Positions 45,252 through 57,144 of a DNA stretch of 64,000 bases are shown here, piece by piece (the stretch's first letter is position 1; the number at the start of each line of letters is the position of its first letter). Both the position numbers and the translations under genes were made by a program. The stretch is from Plasmodiophora brassicae (Eukaryota > Endomyxa: Phytomyxea > Phytomyxea > Plasmodiophorida). The stretch covers positions 1,116,001-1,180,000 of the forward strand of contig CP145416.1 in assembly GCA_036867785.1 (NCBI GenBank), read 5' to 3'. The notes below the pieces were generated by a model. It did not search any database. It was not told where the DNA came from and saw only the letters and a list, made by a program, of their open reading frames with translations.

Positions 45252-45635
45252 ACTATCTGGTTCGGACTGGACCCAGCCGACGACGTCACCAGACTGCCCG
45301 ATCCGGCAATCGCCATATTTAGAGGAGCGTCGAGCACCACCCAGGGCCACCGGGGACCCTGAGTTTCTGCTACGTACATACAAACCGCATCCGAGCCATT
45401 GTGGAGGCGCCCATGAAGTTCGACACGTTTCAAGCCCCGATACCGGGTGCGTGATCCAGGAGCCGGCAAAGGCAAGGGCCCCAGTCGGGAGTATCTCGGA
45501 CGTGGCACGCGCCTCAGTGATGGTGATCGGTCTCGATTATGCCTGGCGCTTCGTGACGGGCGTCTAGATTAACACAGTCGACGTTGATCTCCACAGCGGT
45601 GCTCCTCTCAGCATCCACCGGACAACGTGTCGCTG
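45252..45635. other. divergent intergenic region
   Basis: About 385 bp between the small secreted gene and the coiled-coil gene. No feature seen beyond presumptive promoters. Confidence 0.4.
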
Positions 45636-48600
45636 ATGGACAGTACGCATCAGCAATCGCCAGCTCTGCCTTTATGCCCAGTATGGGCGGTTGGGCAGAA
45701 GGAGGCAGATTGCCAGCAGGACGAGCCGACACTGAAGTCTCCGTCGGGCTCCAGCAGCGACCTAGCGACCAGGACGGAGATGGAGGCCGTCGAGTTACTA
45801 CGTCGGCGCGTGACGGCGCTGGCAGTGGACAACGCCAGCCTATCCGCCAAGATTAAGAACCTGAAAACGTCCATGACCTCGATGCAGAACGAGATGTCCA
45901 TGTCGACGCAGGAGGAGAACGTTTTAACGTCGCGGGCGCGTGACCCAACGAGTGCCGGGAGACGATCAGACGTGATCGCGCAGCTGACAGCGGAACGCGA
46001 CCAGGCGCTCGCTACCTGCAAACGCCTGCAGGAGGCGTTGGACATGAACGTCGCCCAGCAGACCAGGTGCAGCGACGTGAACGACAAGGTGGTCGCTGCT
46101 GCCGAAGTCGCCAGGAGGAAAGCGGTCGACGACGTTGGCAGTGCAAAGGTCGCTTTCGAAGAGACCATCAGGGAGCTGTCGGACGAGCATGCACGCGATA
46201 TCGCCGACCTGACCCTGGCCAGGGATAAGGCTATCGAGGAAGAGCAGACGGTGGAACGCGCGCTCCAAGACGCCCGTAACGATCGCGACTCGGCGCTGGA
46301 ATCCGTTCGAGCGCTCGAATTGGAACGCGACCGATTGACTGTGGAAGGTCGGAACAGCGCACGTGCACTGGACGAAGCGCTCGAGAAGCATCGGCAGACG
46401 CAGGCGGCACTGGACGACGCGCGTGCCGAGATTGCAACGTCGAGGCAGGCATCTGAACGCAGAACGCTCGTCATTCAGAGTGCACAGGACGGTGCAGAGA
46501 ACGTCGCAAGCGAGCTGCGAAACCAACTGGGCCAGGTCGTCTGCGAGCTGAAGATGGTCCGTTCGGAACATGAACAGGCCGTCGTTGAGTTGCGACGGCA
46601 GGCGGATGCAAGAGACAGGGCGGTGGCGCGGGTGGCGTCAATGCAGGTCGCGTTGGGGAAGTCGACGGAGGAGATCGGGGCATTGAAAGACGCGCTGGCC
46701 AAAGCAATGGATGTCGCGAGACAGGCGAGGGACGAAGCGGAGGACGCGAGGCATGCCGCAGGGGCCAGGCAGGTCGATATGGACGATTCTGCGGTCGAGA
46801 ACGACGTTCGACGGAAGGCGGATGAGGAGCGCCAGGCACTGACCGAACTTTGTGGCAAGGTGCAGGCCGAGGTGGGAACCCTTCAGGAAGCGTTGTCACG
46901 AGCAACGAATGACCTGAAGGTCGCCGAAGAACGTCGCGACCAGGCGATGGCCGAAGTGGCACTGGAAAACGAAACGCTGAAGACGGCCATCGAGGAAGCA
47001 AGGGCGGTCAGCGCCGAGCGGGCTCAGGCCGTTGCCAGTGCCGCAGAAGCCAACGCGACAAAGGCGAAGGCGATGGAGGCGGCCAGGAAGGCGAAGGCGG
47101 CCCGGGATAAACTGCTGGAGGAGATGAACGACCTGAGGACCACGTACGAGACGGCGCTGGCCGCAAGTCGCGACGAAGCCCTCAAGGTTCGCGAGGAAGC
47201 ATCGGCGAATTCTAGGAAGGTCGAAGAAGCGAAATCGATTGTCGCCACCCTCCTCGCCGACAACCAGAAGAAGAACGCCGATCTCGAATCGGCTCGGGCT
47301 GAAATCCAGCGCCTGCAGGCTCAGTTAGGCGGCGGCGCCCAGACGCAACAGGGAGACATTGGCGAACTAAAGGCGCAGCTCGATCGGGTACGATGCAATG
47401 TCGGGACGCGTGGTGCACTCCCCAAATGACGTGTGTGCCAGGTGACAGGTTCTAATGCCAACCTGAGGAGGTTGCAGGACGAGACGTCGGCGACAGCAGT
47501 GGACCTGCAGAAACAGCGGGACGAGAGTGTTGCCCGGGCGGGCAACATGGAACAGGCGCTAGTGGACTTGCGCAAGGCCCGGGACGAGCAGGTCGATGCG
47601 CTGGAGAAGGCGCAGGCGCGCGCCCAGCACGAGATCGCAGCGTTGAAGAAGCAGGTCGCCGAACAGCAGAAACAGTCGCAAAAGGACAACGTGATCGTGA
47701 AGGTGGCGCAGGCCTCCGTCCAGAAGCTGAAGGATGACATCGAGCACCTGCAGAAGAGCGCGTCTCAGCGACGCAAGCCCGATCTGCCGTCGTCAGAGAG
47801 CCAGGAGATGGCTGCCCTGGCGACACGCGTCGACGACCTGACTCAGGAGCTGAGGGTCGCACGACAGGAAGCGGAATCCAAAGCGGCTTCGTTGCTTGAA
47901 CAGCTGCAGAGCGAAGCGGACAAGCTTGGCCGAGCGACGGCCGAGGTCGCCCGGCTCGAAGAATGTCTCAGATCGGAGGTTGCACGTTCGGCCCAGCTGA
48001 AGGGCGAGGTCGCCGACCTGAGGAAGAAAGTGGTGCACTTGGAGTCCATCAAGGACGCGCTGGATTGCCGCGTGCTGACGCTGAAGAGAATGGGCGTACA
48101 GCCGCCTCCCAGCGCCTCGTCGCAGAACGCCGTCATCGACGTGCTCGATGACTACGAGCGGATCGGCACCGAACTGGAGCAGGCGCGAGCAGCGCTGGCC
48201 GCCAAGTCCAAGGAGATTCGTCACCTGCGAATGTCGAGGTCGTCGTTCGAGACGATCCTGAAGCAGAAGATCGATGAGGCAACAACGACACCGGAATCCA
48301 GCTCGTCGGCCGCCACCGCCAGGCGCCAAACGCAGTGCTCGGAACCGCACTCGCGGTCGGCGAGCGAGTCGCACTCCCGTTCCCTGAGTGTCACCCTGGA
48401 TGATCCGTCGAAGACTCTGCAGTGGACGATCGATTCCGTAACCGCCGACGAGGACATCGATTCAGCGGCCGTAAGCATTCGTATGGTGCATCACGAAGAA
48501 TGTGGACAATGACAGAAGTGGGTGGGTTCAGGACGGCGGCACGTGCGAAGATGCAGGACTGGACCGTGCGCCACCGATCGATTACATGAAGGTCAAGGAA

Positions 48601-49155
48601 GCGTCTGCCATCGAGCAGGAGCTGAAGCTGGAGAGACAGCGGACGAAAGCAATGCGTGAGGAGATCGACGCGTTGCAGGCCGCCGTCAAGACGGTCGATA
48701 GCGTCAAGGAGGCGCTTCGCGGCCACATCCTGAGTTCCAGCGACGATCCCGAAAAGTCGTCCAACACATCGCTGCTGAAGCTGATCGATGATTACCAGTC
48801 GACGGTCAGGGAGCTCGAGGAGAAGAAGAAAGCGTTGGCGGCCAAGACGAAGGAATGCCAACGCCTGCGAAAGACACGGGCGTCCTTCGAGTCAGCGCTG
48901 AAGAGAAAGGTCGACGAAGCGTTGGCGATGTCGAATCCTCACGAAGACACTCTGCTGGCACAAACAGCGCCGACGACACCAATGGCCACGACTGGCATCG
49001 GACAACGATCCATCATCGTCGAGCACCCGGTCGCCCCAGTTCGATTACGACGGAGCGCGTCGACCACCGCTAACGACTACCAGGCACCCTGGAAGCCGGC
49101 CGGTAACCGACCTGATCGGCATAGCCGATACGCCTCAATCGATGAGAACTCGTAA
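45636..49155 (+). CDS. long coiled-coil protein
   Basis: Exons 45636..47387, 47442..48485 and 48532..49155 encode 1139 residues. From residue about 50 onward it is nearly continuous heptad repeat rich in Ala, Glu, Arg and Gln (for example EKHRQTQAALDDARAEIATS). The C-terminal 350 residues contain two related units: SIKDALDCRVL ... DDYERIGTELEQ ... ALAAKSKEIRHLRMSRSSFE and SVKEALRGHIL ... DDYQSTVRELEE ... ALAAKTKECQRLRKTRASFE, each followed by a Ser/Thr-rich linker. The extreme C-terminus is basic and Ser-rich (RLRRSASTT). No motor or membrane segment is present. A cytoskeletal or centrosomal scaffold is likely, but not assigned. Confidence 0.85.
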
Positions 49156-49280
49156 ACTACCATAATGAACGTCGGCACTGACCGGCCTGTCAGGGGACGG
49201 ACAACAAACAACAATGAATAACGTAGTACAATGAACAGGACGATGATGGCAGGTCTTAAGGCCGACCGTAATGCCAATTG

Positions 49281-51328
49281 TTACTTGCCGCTGTGAAAGC
49301 TGAGGATTGCGTTCCTCATTCCTTCCAGCTGAACCTCGATGTTCTTCGTCGCATCTCGTGCGCGATTCAATTCCTGCCAATCCGTTGAGCCGATTGCGAC
49401 TAACCCATTGCGACAGATACGGACCCGCTTCAGGGAGTCGATCTCAGTATCCTTGGCCGTAATCGTCGCGGTGGCGTTTACCAGACTCCCTGATAGACTC
49501 TACGCGAACGACGGATCAGTCAGCAGAACACGTCGAGGCGGATATCATGCCATCAGACGTTGCATTGTGCCTCATGCATCCCTGCAAGGGATCCCATACG
49601 ATCAATCTCCTGTTGTCGATCCTGAACATCAGCGCGACATTCGTCGAGTGACTAAGACCATAAATTCAGACGTACGAACGACATATTTTCAAGCGCGATG
49701 GCATACAATCTTCAGCTGATCAATTTCAGCGGCAAGTCTCTGTGTTGTACGAGTGTGCTCTTCAGCGCTGGATGCACGATCGGAAGCACTCTGGTTTATA
49801 GCCTGGATAACAGAGATGACCATTCGGTTACCAAGTAAGGAGACGCCGGATACCACCTTGTGGACCTCCTCGAGCTGCTGCTGGAGAGTACGACATTTCT
49901 GCTCGAACTCGCAATCCCTGGCGTGAGACTGCATCGCCTTAGCAAGTCCCTTGAGCCCACACAGTCAATCAGTATCAGATCGTAGTGGGCAAGTATAGGC
50001 ATACCGATTGCAGCTGTGTCTTCTCTTCCAGGTGGGCCACCGCGGCGATATCGTTCAACTGGAAAGGTCAGACAATGAGCGGCGCAGCGAGTGCCGGACG
50101 ACTCACCCGTTTGAGTTGCTCGCGTTCTTGTTCGAGACAATCAACGATCATTTGCTGCTGCGTCTCCCGCCGCTTGGAAGCTTCCTAACGCAGCGTCACC
50201 AACGATGTTATCGCAGCAAATGCAGCATACGCGAACCGTCATTTCAGCGATAGAGGCAAGCAGGCGCTGCCTGTCCGCATCAGCACCTGTTGCTCGTTGA
50301 CGCAGCCGATCAATGAATCTTCTTGCGCCATCCAGTTCCGAGAGGGACGTCGACAACTTTTTATGCACTTTCTGCTCCCGCTCCTCACACTGTCGCAACT
50401 GAACCACAGCTTGGCCCATTTCGTTCTCCATCTTGGTCATTCTATCTTGATGGAAGCGCTATTTGGCCAAACATTCAGATTATGCACTCGAGCGAATGTA
50501 CAAACGTACATCGATGTGCTGAAGCAGATTCGTCTTCTCCGTAATCTCCTACAGATGTGTCAACGTGAATTTGTCTGCGTTGAACATTCACCCACCGCAT
50601 TCAGCTTAGATTCGACGGCGCTCTTTTGATCAAGAGTGTCGAGACACTTTTCAAGTGCTTTTGATCTCTCCATCAAGTCCTGTGAGCGTCGGCCATCAGA
50701 GATAGTTCCATCGTACTTTCGTCGACTCATATAACATACGCGCTTCATCGTGAAAAAATGAGCAGGCATACCGTTCGATGCCGCCTTTACAGGGACACGC
50801 CCAGCCTGCTTGCACGCGGTCGGTCAGGGGCATGCAGACCGTAACGATGAAATTGACACTGACATCCCCGTCCAAGGACGGACTCTTGGTGTGCGAGGGC
50901 ATCCTATAATGTTCCTTCGCACGACAAGGATCAGATACCGCCCTCGCCATCGAACGGACCGGAGCGCTTCTACCTCGGCTGTAACAGTCTGCCCAAATGT
51001 TTCTGTAGGCCCAGAAACTTGGTCGCCTTCAGCAAGTCTCTGCTCGTGAGTTCGTGTTTCAGTTCGCGAATTATGACAACGCAGACGAGGACAACCTTGT
51101 TCCGGAGCTCTTCCTCCAGCTCAAGACATCGCTCCTACAACGAAATGTAAGCATTGGCCCACACGATGCAATGAATCGACTCACGTGGAGTTCCTCTACT
51201 TTCTGGTTGGCGGCCTTCAGTTTTGTCTCCATCTCCTCAAATTCCTGATAGAGGAAGTTGTAATCTCTCCGTGGCGTTCCTGGCGTCATCAGGAACGCGT
51301 CCTCCGATAAGGCAGCGGTCTGGAACAT
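49281..51328 (-). CDS. coiled-coil protein encoded by 14 small exons
   Basis: Exons, in plus coordinates: 49281..49373, 49425..49499, 49559..49651, 49707..49937, 50005..50058, 50107..50184, 50237..50441, 50502..50548, 50596..50679, 50740..50805, 50858..50903, 50960..51039, 51096..51134, 51185..51328; 444 residues. The start MFQTAALSEDAFLMTPGTPR is followed by coiled coil throughout (YQEFEEMETKLKAANQK, CLELEEELRNK, ERSKALEKCLDTLDQK, CRTLQQQLEEVHKV). Many exons are 39-94 nt and mostly in phase 0. A Ser/Pro-rich hinge (SHTKSPSLDGD) lies near residue 90. No enzymatic domain is seen. Lower GC than its neighbours. Function unknown; a cytoskeletal or tethering role is plausible. Confidence 0.75.
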
Positions 51329-51720
51329 CACTGTTCAAAAGCAGGTTGCATTGCGAATACAACTGAGCACCGTACCGAAATGAAGCTGAATCGAGAGCTG
51401 TCATCTCTGGCAAAATTGTCGTGGAACCCAACGGATTTGCCCTTCGTCGCAGACGGTCCCTGGAAACAAGCCGAGCAACGTTACACGATTCCGACGAGCC
51501 AGCATTCACAGGTCATCAGTACAGGGTCCGATAGGCTTAACTCGGCGATGATGTCGTCGATCTGCTGGATTGCCGAGATGATGAAGTCCGTCCGGCGAAC
51601 CTCGAGCTGGTCCCGGATGACGATCAGCCGCTCGACGACGCCGAGCGCAGCTGCCCGGGTGCCCAAAAGACAGGCAGCACCGACCAGAAAGACCCACAAC
51701 CGGCCGACCCCGCAACCCAT
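51328..51720 (-). CDS. short hypothetical protein with N-terminal signal/anchor
   Basis: Exons complement(51328..51459, 51523..51720) would give 109 residues beginning MGCGVGRLWVFLVGAACLLG, a signal peptide or anchor, then an amphipathic helix (VVERLIVIRDQLEVRRTDF, AIQQIDDIIAELSLSDP). Its TGA overlaps the ATG of the following coiled-coil gene (TGATG), so it could instead be a 5' exon of that gene with splicing I did not resolve. Weakly supported. Confidence 0.35.
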
Positions 51721-52005
51721 GACCGGCGCCGCCCTTCGTTCGTGCCAAGTGCAAACGTGACTGACGCGTGCGAACCCAGTTTGAAGCCGGGGCCCTATTT
51801 TGCCCGCGTGCCCATGTAACACCCCCCGTCCCCCTCGTCCCTTGCTGGGACACGCCGCACGCGCCAAAACGTCCAACGACTACGTCACGTCCCGAGCGAT
51901 AGGTACCCTCCCAATTCCCATTCATTCACTGGTACTGTACTGGGTCCGGGGTGTCCCCTTCGAGTGCGGTGGCAGGGAACCCCGCACGCTCACAATGCAC
52001 TGGTT

Positions 52006-53390
52006 TCAAGCCCGGGGCGCAGAGACGTCAACCGTGGCCTGTTGTGGGCGCGGTGCCTTACTTGAGGAGGCGGATCCGGGCGGCAGAGTGGCGATGTATG
52101 GTGCTGGATCGAAGCCGAACACGCCATAGCGGGCGACGGCGGCGTTGATGGTCGTTGGTGTCCAGTAGCGATGTCCGGGCGGCGGGATGCCGAGCAGGGC
52201 GCGCTGTTCGACAGATGCGTTTGCGACGATCTTCTCCATGATTGGCGTCGAATACCAGTACCTGCCGGTGTCCTATCAGTGCCCTGCTGATGCCCATGTG
52301 GAAAGCATCGTCAGGTTACATGTTCTTGGCCCAGCCACGATTCCAAACGGATACCCAGTGTGCATCCGCACGTTTGTACCCAAGGTTCGCAACGACTCGC
52401 AGCGCGCCAGGTTTAACGGGGGTACCGCGGTGCCAAACGTCATGCCTGGGACGACTCTTTGTTAATGCACTTTTAAAGGCGATTCGGCAGCGCTACAGAC
52501 CTGTACAGAAGGACAGTCCCCATGCGAAACTTGACGTGAAGTTCCCGTTCGTATAGGCCTTGTCGCAGCTGGAAGTAGTCGGGATGGTGCTCGGCCAGGT
52601 ACTGCTCACACGCTGTGCGGTCGTTGACAAACGGGATCCCGCCGTACCCGGGCATGGCGACGAGTGGGTACTCGTACGCCGGGTCATCACTGCCGCGTCG
52701 TGGACTGACCGCTGTTCCACCACCGCAATCGTCCACATCGGAGAGGTACACGATCATAGCAACACATTCGGGCTCGTACCAACCTGAGTCTCGTCAACAT
52801 CAACTGGGGGCATCGTTGCCGTGCTGCATGTATACCAGGAGGGTGCAGGAGCGTGTTGTTGCCATAATCGCAGTGCATGCGCTGGTCGTTATTCGACTGC
52901 CCGCCCACTTTCGAACATTCGACACCGCGTTTCGGCCAGATGTCCGACTGGATTAGGCGAAGGTCGGTCACGACCGTGCCCAGCAACTGCGCCGCCGCCC
53001 TGATCAGGTTCGGGTGCAACGGGATCTCATCGCACCGTCCCAGGCATGTGGGAAATTCCCTAATGTCCCACATTGAGCACTTCGCCTCGCACCTTCCCGT
53101 TGCGTCATGTACAATTTCCCTCCCGACCCAAAGTCTTCAGCGTCGTGCGTCTGCAATGCCTGGATGGCTTCCTCCCTGTTGTAGACGCTGTAGACGCGAC
53201 GTCCAGGTGCCCCATGAGCGCGCACGCACCTGCACGCCGTGACGAGGTCGTCCGGAAGCAGACCCTGAACGAGCGCGTACCCCTTCTCGCGCCATGAGCT
53301 CACATGCCCTGGCGTAAGCAGGCCCGCATCGCCGACGCCGGCCTGAACGTCTGTCGGGATCGCCCACCGGATCGCCTTCACAGTTGACAT
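52006..53390 (-). CDS. phytanoyl-CoA dioxygenase (PhyH)-like Fe(II)/2-oxoglutarate oxygenase
   Basis: Exons complement(52006..52261, 52320..52445, 52501..52783, 52836..53059, 53113..53175, 53230..53390) encode 370 residues. Opening LLTPGHVSSWREKGYALVQGL is the PhyH start. The Fe ligands are visible as His and Asp in RMHCDYGNNT and the distal His in VWHRGTPVKPGALR, whose Arg could bind 2-oxoglutarate. Between them lie AMIVYLSDVDDCGGGTAV strands of the jelly roll. The C-terminal region (YWTPTTINAAVARYGVFGFD) is an extra helical part. There is no PTS1 or presequence, so the compartment is unclear. Substrate unknown. Divergent from the glyoxalase gene. Confidence 0.8.
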
Positions 53391-53499
53391 CGCTCCTTGC
53401 GGTTGTTGACCCCGTCTCCGTGGCAATGCAAAACGAAGCGTCGTTGATGAGACGATGACGTGTACAACGGGAAGGTCGGCAATTGGCCACCTTGTAAGG

Positions 53500-53565
53500 A
53501 ATTGGGGGCCTTGCGCGCAACGACGGGCGTGATGACGTACGTCTTACAAACAGGGCCCCCCAATT
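53500..53565. repeat. imperfect inverted repeat in a divergent promoter
   Basis: AATTGGGGGCC (53500-53510) is matched by GGGCCCCCCAATT (53553-53565) on the other side of a perfect 10-bp palindrome GACGTACGTC (53534-53543). It sits between two divergent start codons (53390 and 53597), so it may be a shared operator or a hairpin. Confidence 0.6.
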
Positions 53566-53596
53566 TGGGTTTGAACCGGGGTGCCGTGCGCGGCAG

Positions 53597-54568
53597 ATGG
53601 TCGTGCAGGCGAGCGACGCGATGAAGGTGACGCCGGCGATGTCGGCGCTGGCGGGGCGGTTCACGCTGAACCAGGTCATGCTACGGGTTCGCGACCCGCG
53701 CCGCTCCGTCCCGTTCTACGAGAAGCACTTCGCGATGCGCCTGATCGAGAAACGGGATTTCTCCGATTTCTCGCTGTACTTCCTGGTGACGGTGCCGCCG
53801 GGCACGCCGCCCGACGTCTACGGTCGGGAGTACCTGAAATCGGGCGACTATGGATGCTGCCTGGAGCTGACCCATAATCATGGCACGGAGAACGACCCCG
53901 AATTCTCGTATCACGCTGGGAATACGCCCCCGCTGGGGTTCGGCCACCTGGGGTTCCTCGTCGACGACCTGTCGGGGCATTGCCATCGCATGATCGGCGA
54001 CGGCGTTCGTTTCGACAAAGAACCGTCAAAGGGTTGTAACTACGCGTTCGCCGTCGACCCTGATGGGTACCGGGTGGAAGTCCTCCAACGATCGGGAACG
54101 CCATCGCCCGGGCCGTCCACGTCGTCGTTCCACCACGCCATGCTTCGAGTCGCTGACATTGCCAGGAGCCTCGAGTTCTACCAGAAGATCTGCGGGTTCC
54201 ACCTGCTGCATGCGACATATGTCCCTGGCGAACGTTACTGGTCCTACTATCTGGGATGTGGGCTGCCGCCGACCGATCACGTCCCCGATGAAGCCGCGCG
54301 CACGAGGCTCTTCTCGTATCCAGGGCAACTCCTCGAGCTTACCATTGCCGATGAACCCGAAGTCAGGTACCACAACGGGAACGTCGACCCGCGCGGCTTT
54401 GGCCATCTGGCCATCATGGTCGACGACGTGTACGAGGCGTGCGCCGAAATGGAGCGGTGCGGCGTGGCGTTCCAGAAGAAGCCCGATGACGGGCGCATGA
54501 AGGGCCTGGCGTTCATCCTGGACCCGGATGGGTACTGGATTGAAGTCGTCAAACGCGGCGCAAACTAA
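53597..54568 (+). CDS. GLO1: two-domain glyoxalase I (lactoylglutathione lyase)
   Basis: A single exon encodes 323 residues with two tandem GLO1/VOC modules. Module 1 (about 22-175): LNQVMLRVRDPRRSVPFYEK, CLELTHNHGTE, GFGHLGFLVDD, VDPDGYRVEVL. Module 2 (about 187-320): HHAMLRVADIARSLEFYQK, LLELTIADEPE, GFGHLAIMVDD, LDPDGYWIEVV. Metal ligands fit Gln/Glu/His/Glu in module 1 and His/Glu/His/Glu in module 2. Two-domain enzymes of this kind occur in fungi, plants and apicomplexans and detoxify methylglyoxal. Cytosolic; no targeting signal. A slightly later Met (residue 9) is an alternative start. Confidence 0.96.
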   Translation: MVVQASDAMKVTPAMSALAGRFTLNQVMLRVRDPRRSVPFYEKHFAMRLIEKRDFSDFSLYFLVTVPPGTPPDVYGREYLKSGDYGCCLELTHNHGTENDPEFSYHAGNTPPLGFGHLGFLVDDLSGHCHRMIGDGVRFDKEPSKGCNYAFAVDPDGYRVEVLQRSGTPSPGPSTSSFHHAMLRVADIARSLEFYQKICGFHLLHATYVPGERYWSYYLGCGLPPTDHVPDEAARTRLFSYPGQLLELTIADEPEVRYHNGNVDPRGFGHLAIMVDDVYEACAEMERCGVAFQKKPDDGRMKGLAFILDPDGYWIEVVKRGAN

Positions 54569-54683
54569 GGCCCCCCGGGTTCGTTGTCTGATGGTTTCTA
54601 ACCGCGGCGACATCTGCGAATCGTTATAATCATATACCTATGTGTTCTATGTACGGTATGCACAATCACAACGAAGCGTGCCA

Positions 54684-56770
54684 TCACTCGAACTGGAACA
54701 GCTCATTGTCGTTCGAGAAGACAGCGTCCTGCCGGCGCACCGGTCGTACCAGTCCTGCGCTCTGCAGGAAGATCCCGATCCGGACGGCCGACCGTGCCGA
54801 CAGGCCCCGGTCCACGATGACGTTGACGAACGTCGACGCCATCCACCCCGAGTACGTCTTGAACATGCGCACGTGCGACGTGACCTCGATCGACTCGCGT
54901 AGGTGCCGGACGGTCAACGGGACCAGGGCGCCCTGCTCGTCGAGGACCTCGTCGACCAGGCTGTCGGGGACGCGATGCTTGATGGGCAGCAGCGCCGCCC
55001 GTCGCAGCGCCTTCGCCATGCGCTTCGGGAAGAACATGCCGGTGGCGAACTCGCCGATGGCCTCGACCAGATCGTGCTGGTTACCGGCGTCCTTGACCTT
55101 GATCGGGACGATCCGCAGCAGCAGCCGGGCGTCTTCCAGCGCATCGCAGATCGCAGCCGCCTTGCCCGGCCCGCCAACCCTCTTCTCGTCCAACCGGGAC
55201 GACCTGCTGTAGCAACCTATTGCCCGCAGCAGGGTGGTCGTCGCCAGCGCAAGGTCGCTGTCCAGCGGGTCGTGCTTTCCCCCCGCGGTTAGGCGAAACC
55301 CGCCCACGCCCTGGAACGGCCCTGTGCGCGTCTCGTGTCACATCACGGGTCGTGACGCGACATGGCGCCATCGGGCACCGACCTGACAGGGAGAACGATG
55401 GCGCGTTGCAGAAGATCTGGTCGCGGACCAGTTCGGCGACGTCGACCATGTTGTTCCATTCCACCGCGTGCGTACTGCTGGAGAACCCTAATAGGCGACG
55501 GGTCGGCGACGGGTCATGCTCCCGACACTGTCGACGTTACGATTCGGTGCGAGACGCTGAAGGAACTTTGTAGCGATGACGCGAGCGGTCTCGACGCTGT
55601 TCTTTCGCTCGGCGAACTCGAGGACGACCTCGAGCGCGGGCCGGAACCGGGGCGTCGTAAGGAACAGGTTGGCCAGCAGTGCCGACACGACCGCATGGAT
55701 CGACGCCACCGATTCGTCATCGCCGGCGGCGCTGACCGCCTTCAGCAGCGTCAGCGGCTGCACGTGCCAGTCGGGGACCGTCGTCGTGATCTTTGTGCAA
55801 TTCTGCCTGTTGTCGACCAGGGCGACCAGGTCCCCCAGCGCCGCCCGTTTCAGCGATCGGGACGCCTTCGACACGGCAACAAAGTACGGGTCCCATAGCG
55901 CCGCACGCTCCACGCTGCAGAAGGTGAGGTGCCCGGCGCTTCTGCCCCCAGCGGGCCCGTCTTCGAGCGCGCGCACGTACTCCACTGGGTCCACCAGGAC
56001 ACAGATCGCCAGCAGCGCTCCCGCCATCTGCGCCGCGCGTGTCAGATACCGCCTGGGAACATCCGGGGGACCCTGGTCACCTTCGGGGAGAAGACGGGTG
56101 TGATGTGCGCGCGCGTAAAGCGCACGTACGCGTCGAGGAAAGTCGCACAGGTCGTGCAAGTCGGGTCGGGATGGGATCTGCACCCATGCGAGCGTCGATG
56201 GCGCTCGTGTAGGACCCAGGCGAGGATGACGGCGATGGGTTGGGTACCGGGGGCGGCAAGAGCCAGGCGGACGCAGTCGCCGGTGACGAACGCAGGGGAC
56301 AGGATCGCCCTGGTCAGCAGGCGGTGCACGCGGCGAACGGTGTCGGCCTTGGTGGCGTCCAGCCCGAGCTCCTGGTCGGTCTTATGCAGGGTGGACCCCA
56401 CACCGCCGGACACGTTCTCGAGCAACGCCAGGAGGAGCGACGCGTCGTCGGGAAACCCGGACACAACGTCGGAGACGTGGTCGGGCGTCAACGTGACGCC
56501 GGATAGAATGGCGTCCAGGTTGGCGTCGGCCAGCAGGGGCTCTGCCAGAGCGCAGAGCCGCGACTGAAGGGAAGACGTCGTGCGAGACGCGCTGGTGGAC
56601 GATGCGGTCACGTCGTTCGGGCGGGACAGCACAGCATTCAACCAGCTGATCGAATCGGCGGAACGCTGCACCGGGCTCAGCGTCTGCCAGTTGCCCGCCA
56701 TGGACCAGGAGCACTCAAAGTCGTCGTCATTGCGCTCGGGAACGGACCCTGGCGCCGTCACCGCGAACAT
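54684..56770 (-). CDS. DEP-domain protein of unknown class
   Basis: Exons complement(54684..55321, 55383..55487, 55541..56027, 56081..56770) encode 639 residues. The C-terminal 75 residues look like a DEP domain (RMFKTYSGWMASTFVNVIV, then RSAVRIGIFLQSAGLVRPV and a final FSNDNELFQFE strand), a fold that contacts membranes or GPCRs. The remainder is alpha-helical with no motif that I recognise (LLAICVLVDPVEYVRALEDG, RVHRLLTRAILSPAF). No GAP, GEF or RGS signature is visible. The model depends on three inferred introns (53-61 nt), all frame-consistent. A more upstream exon cannot be excluded. Confidence 0.6.
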
Positions 56771-57144
56771 CGATAGCGGTATGGATGCCTTCTCGATCGG
56801 GACGCCCGGCTCCGTGCCGTCATGCGCCCGAAACCCGATGTCGTTCTAGAACGATCGCGAACTCCCCGGGGCGGCGCTGTGGCGTTCCCATACGGGTGCC
56901 ACGGCTGTCTGGATGGGCGCCGAACAATGTCGGGTCATCACGTTCGCGGCGTTACGACCGAGTCAGTAGAGGTTGGACCCGGTTTCAACATGATGGCTGC
57001 TGGGCAAAAACGGACCTAAGGCTGTGAAAAAACCGTCTGGCTCGTTCAGCCCGCACTTCATCTGTGGCCATCGGGACTTGCGCCATTCTGCGGATCGTCG
57101 GCGGCTCCCACATATGGGACCCGGGGCACTCCTCGGAGGGTCAT
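56771..57144. other. divergent intergenic region
   Basis: About 375 bp between the DEP gene and the zinc-cluster gene; no clear feature. Confidence 0.4.

Noticed and set aside
53560-53580. B-box-like sequence GGTTCAAACCC on the minus strand
   Set aside because: The bases around it do not form a T-arm stem or an acceptor stem, so it is not a tRNA gene.
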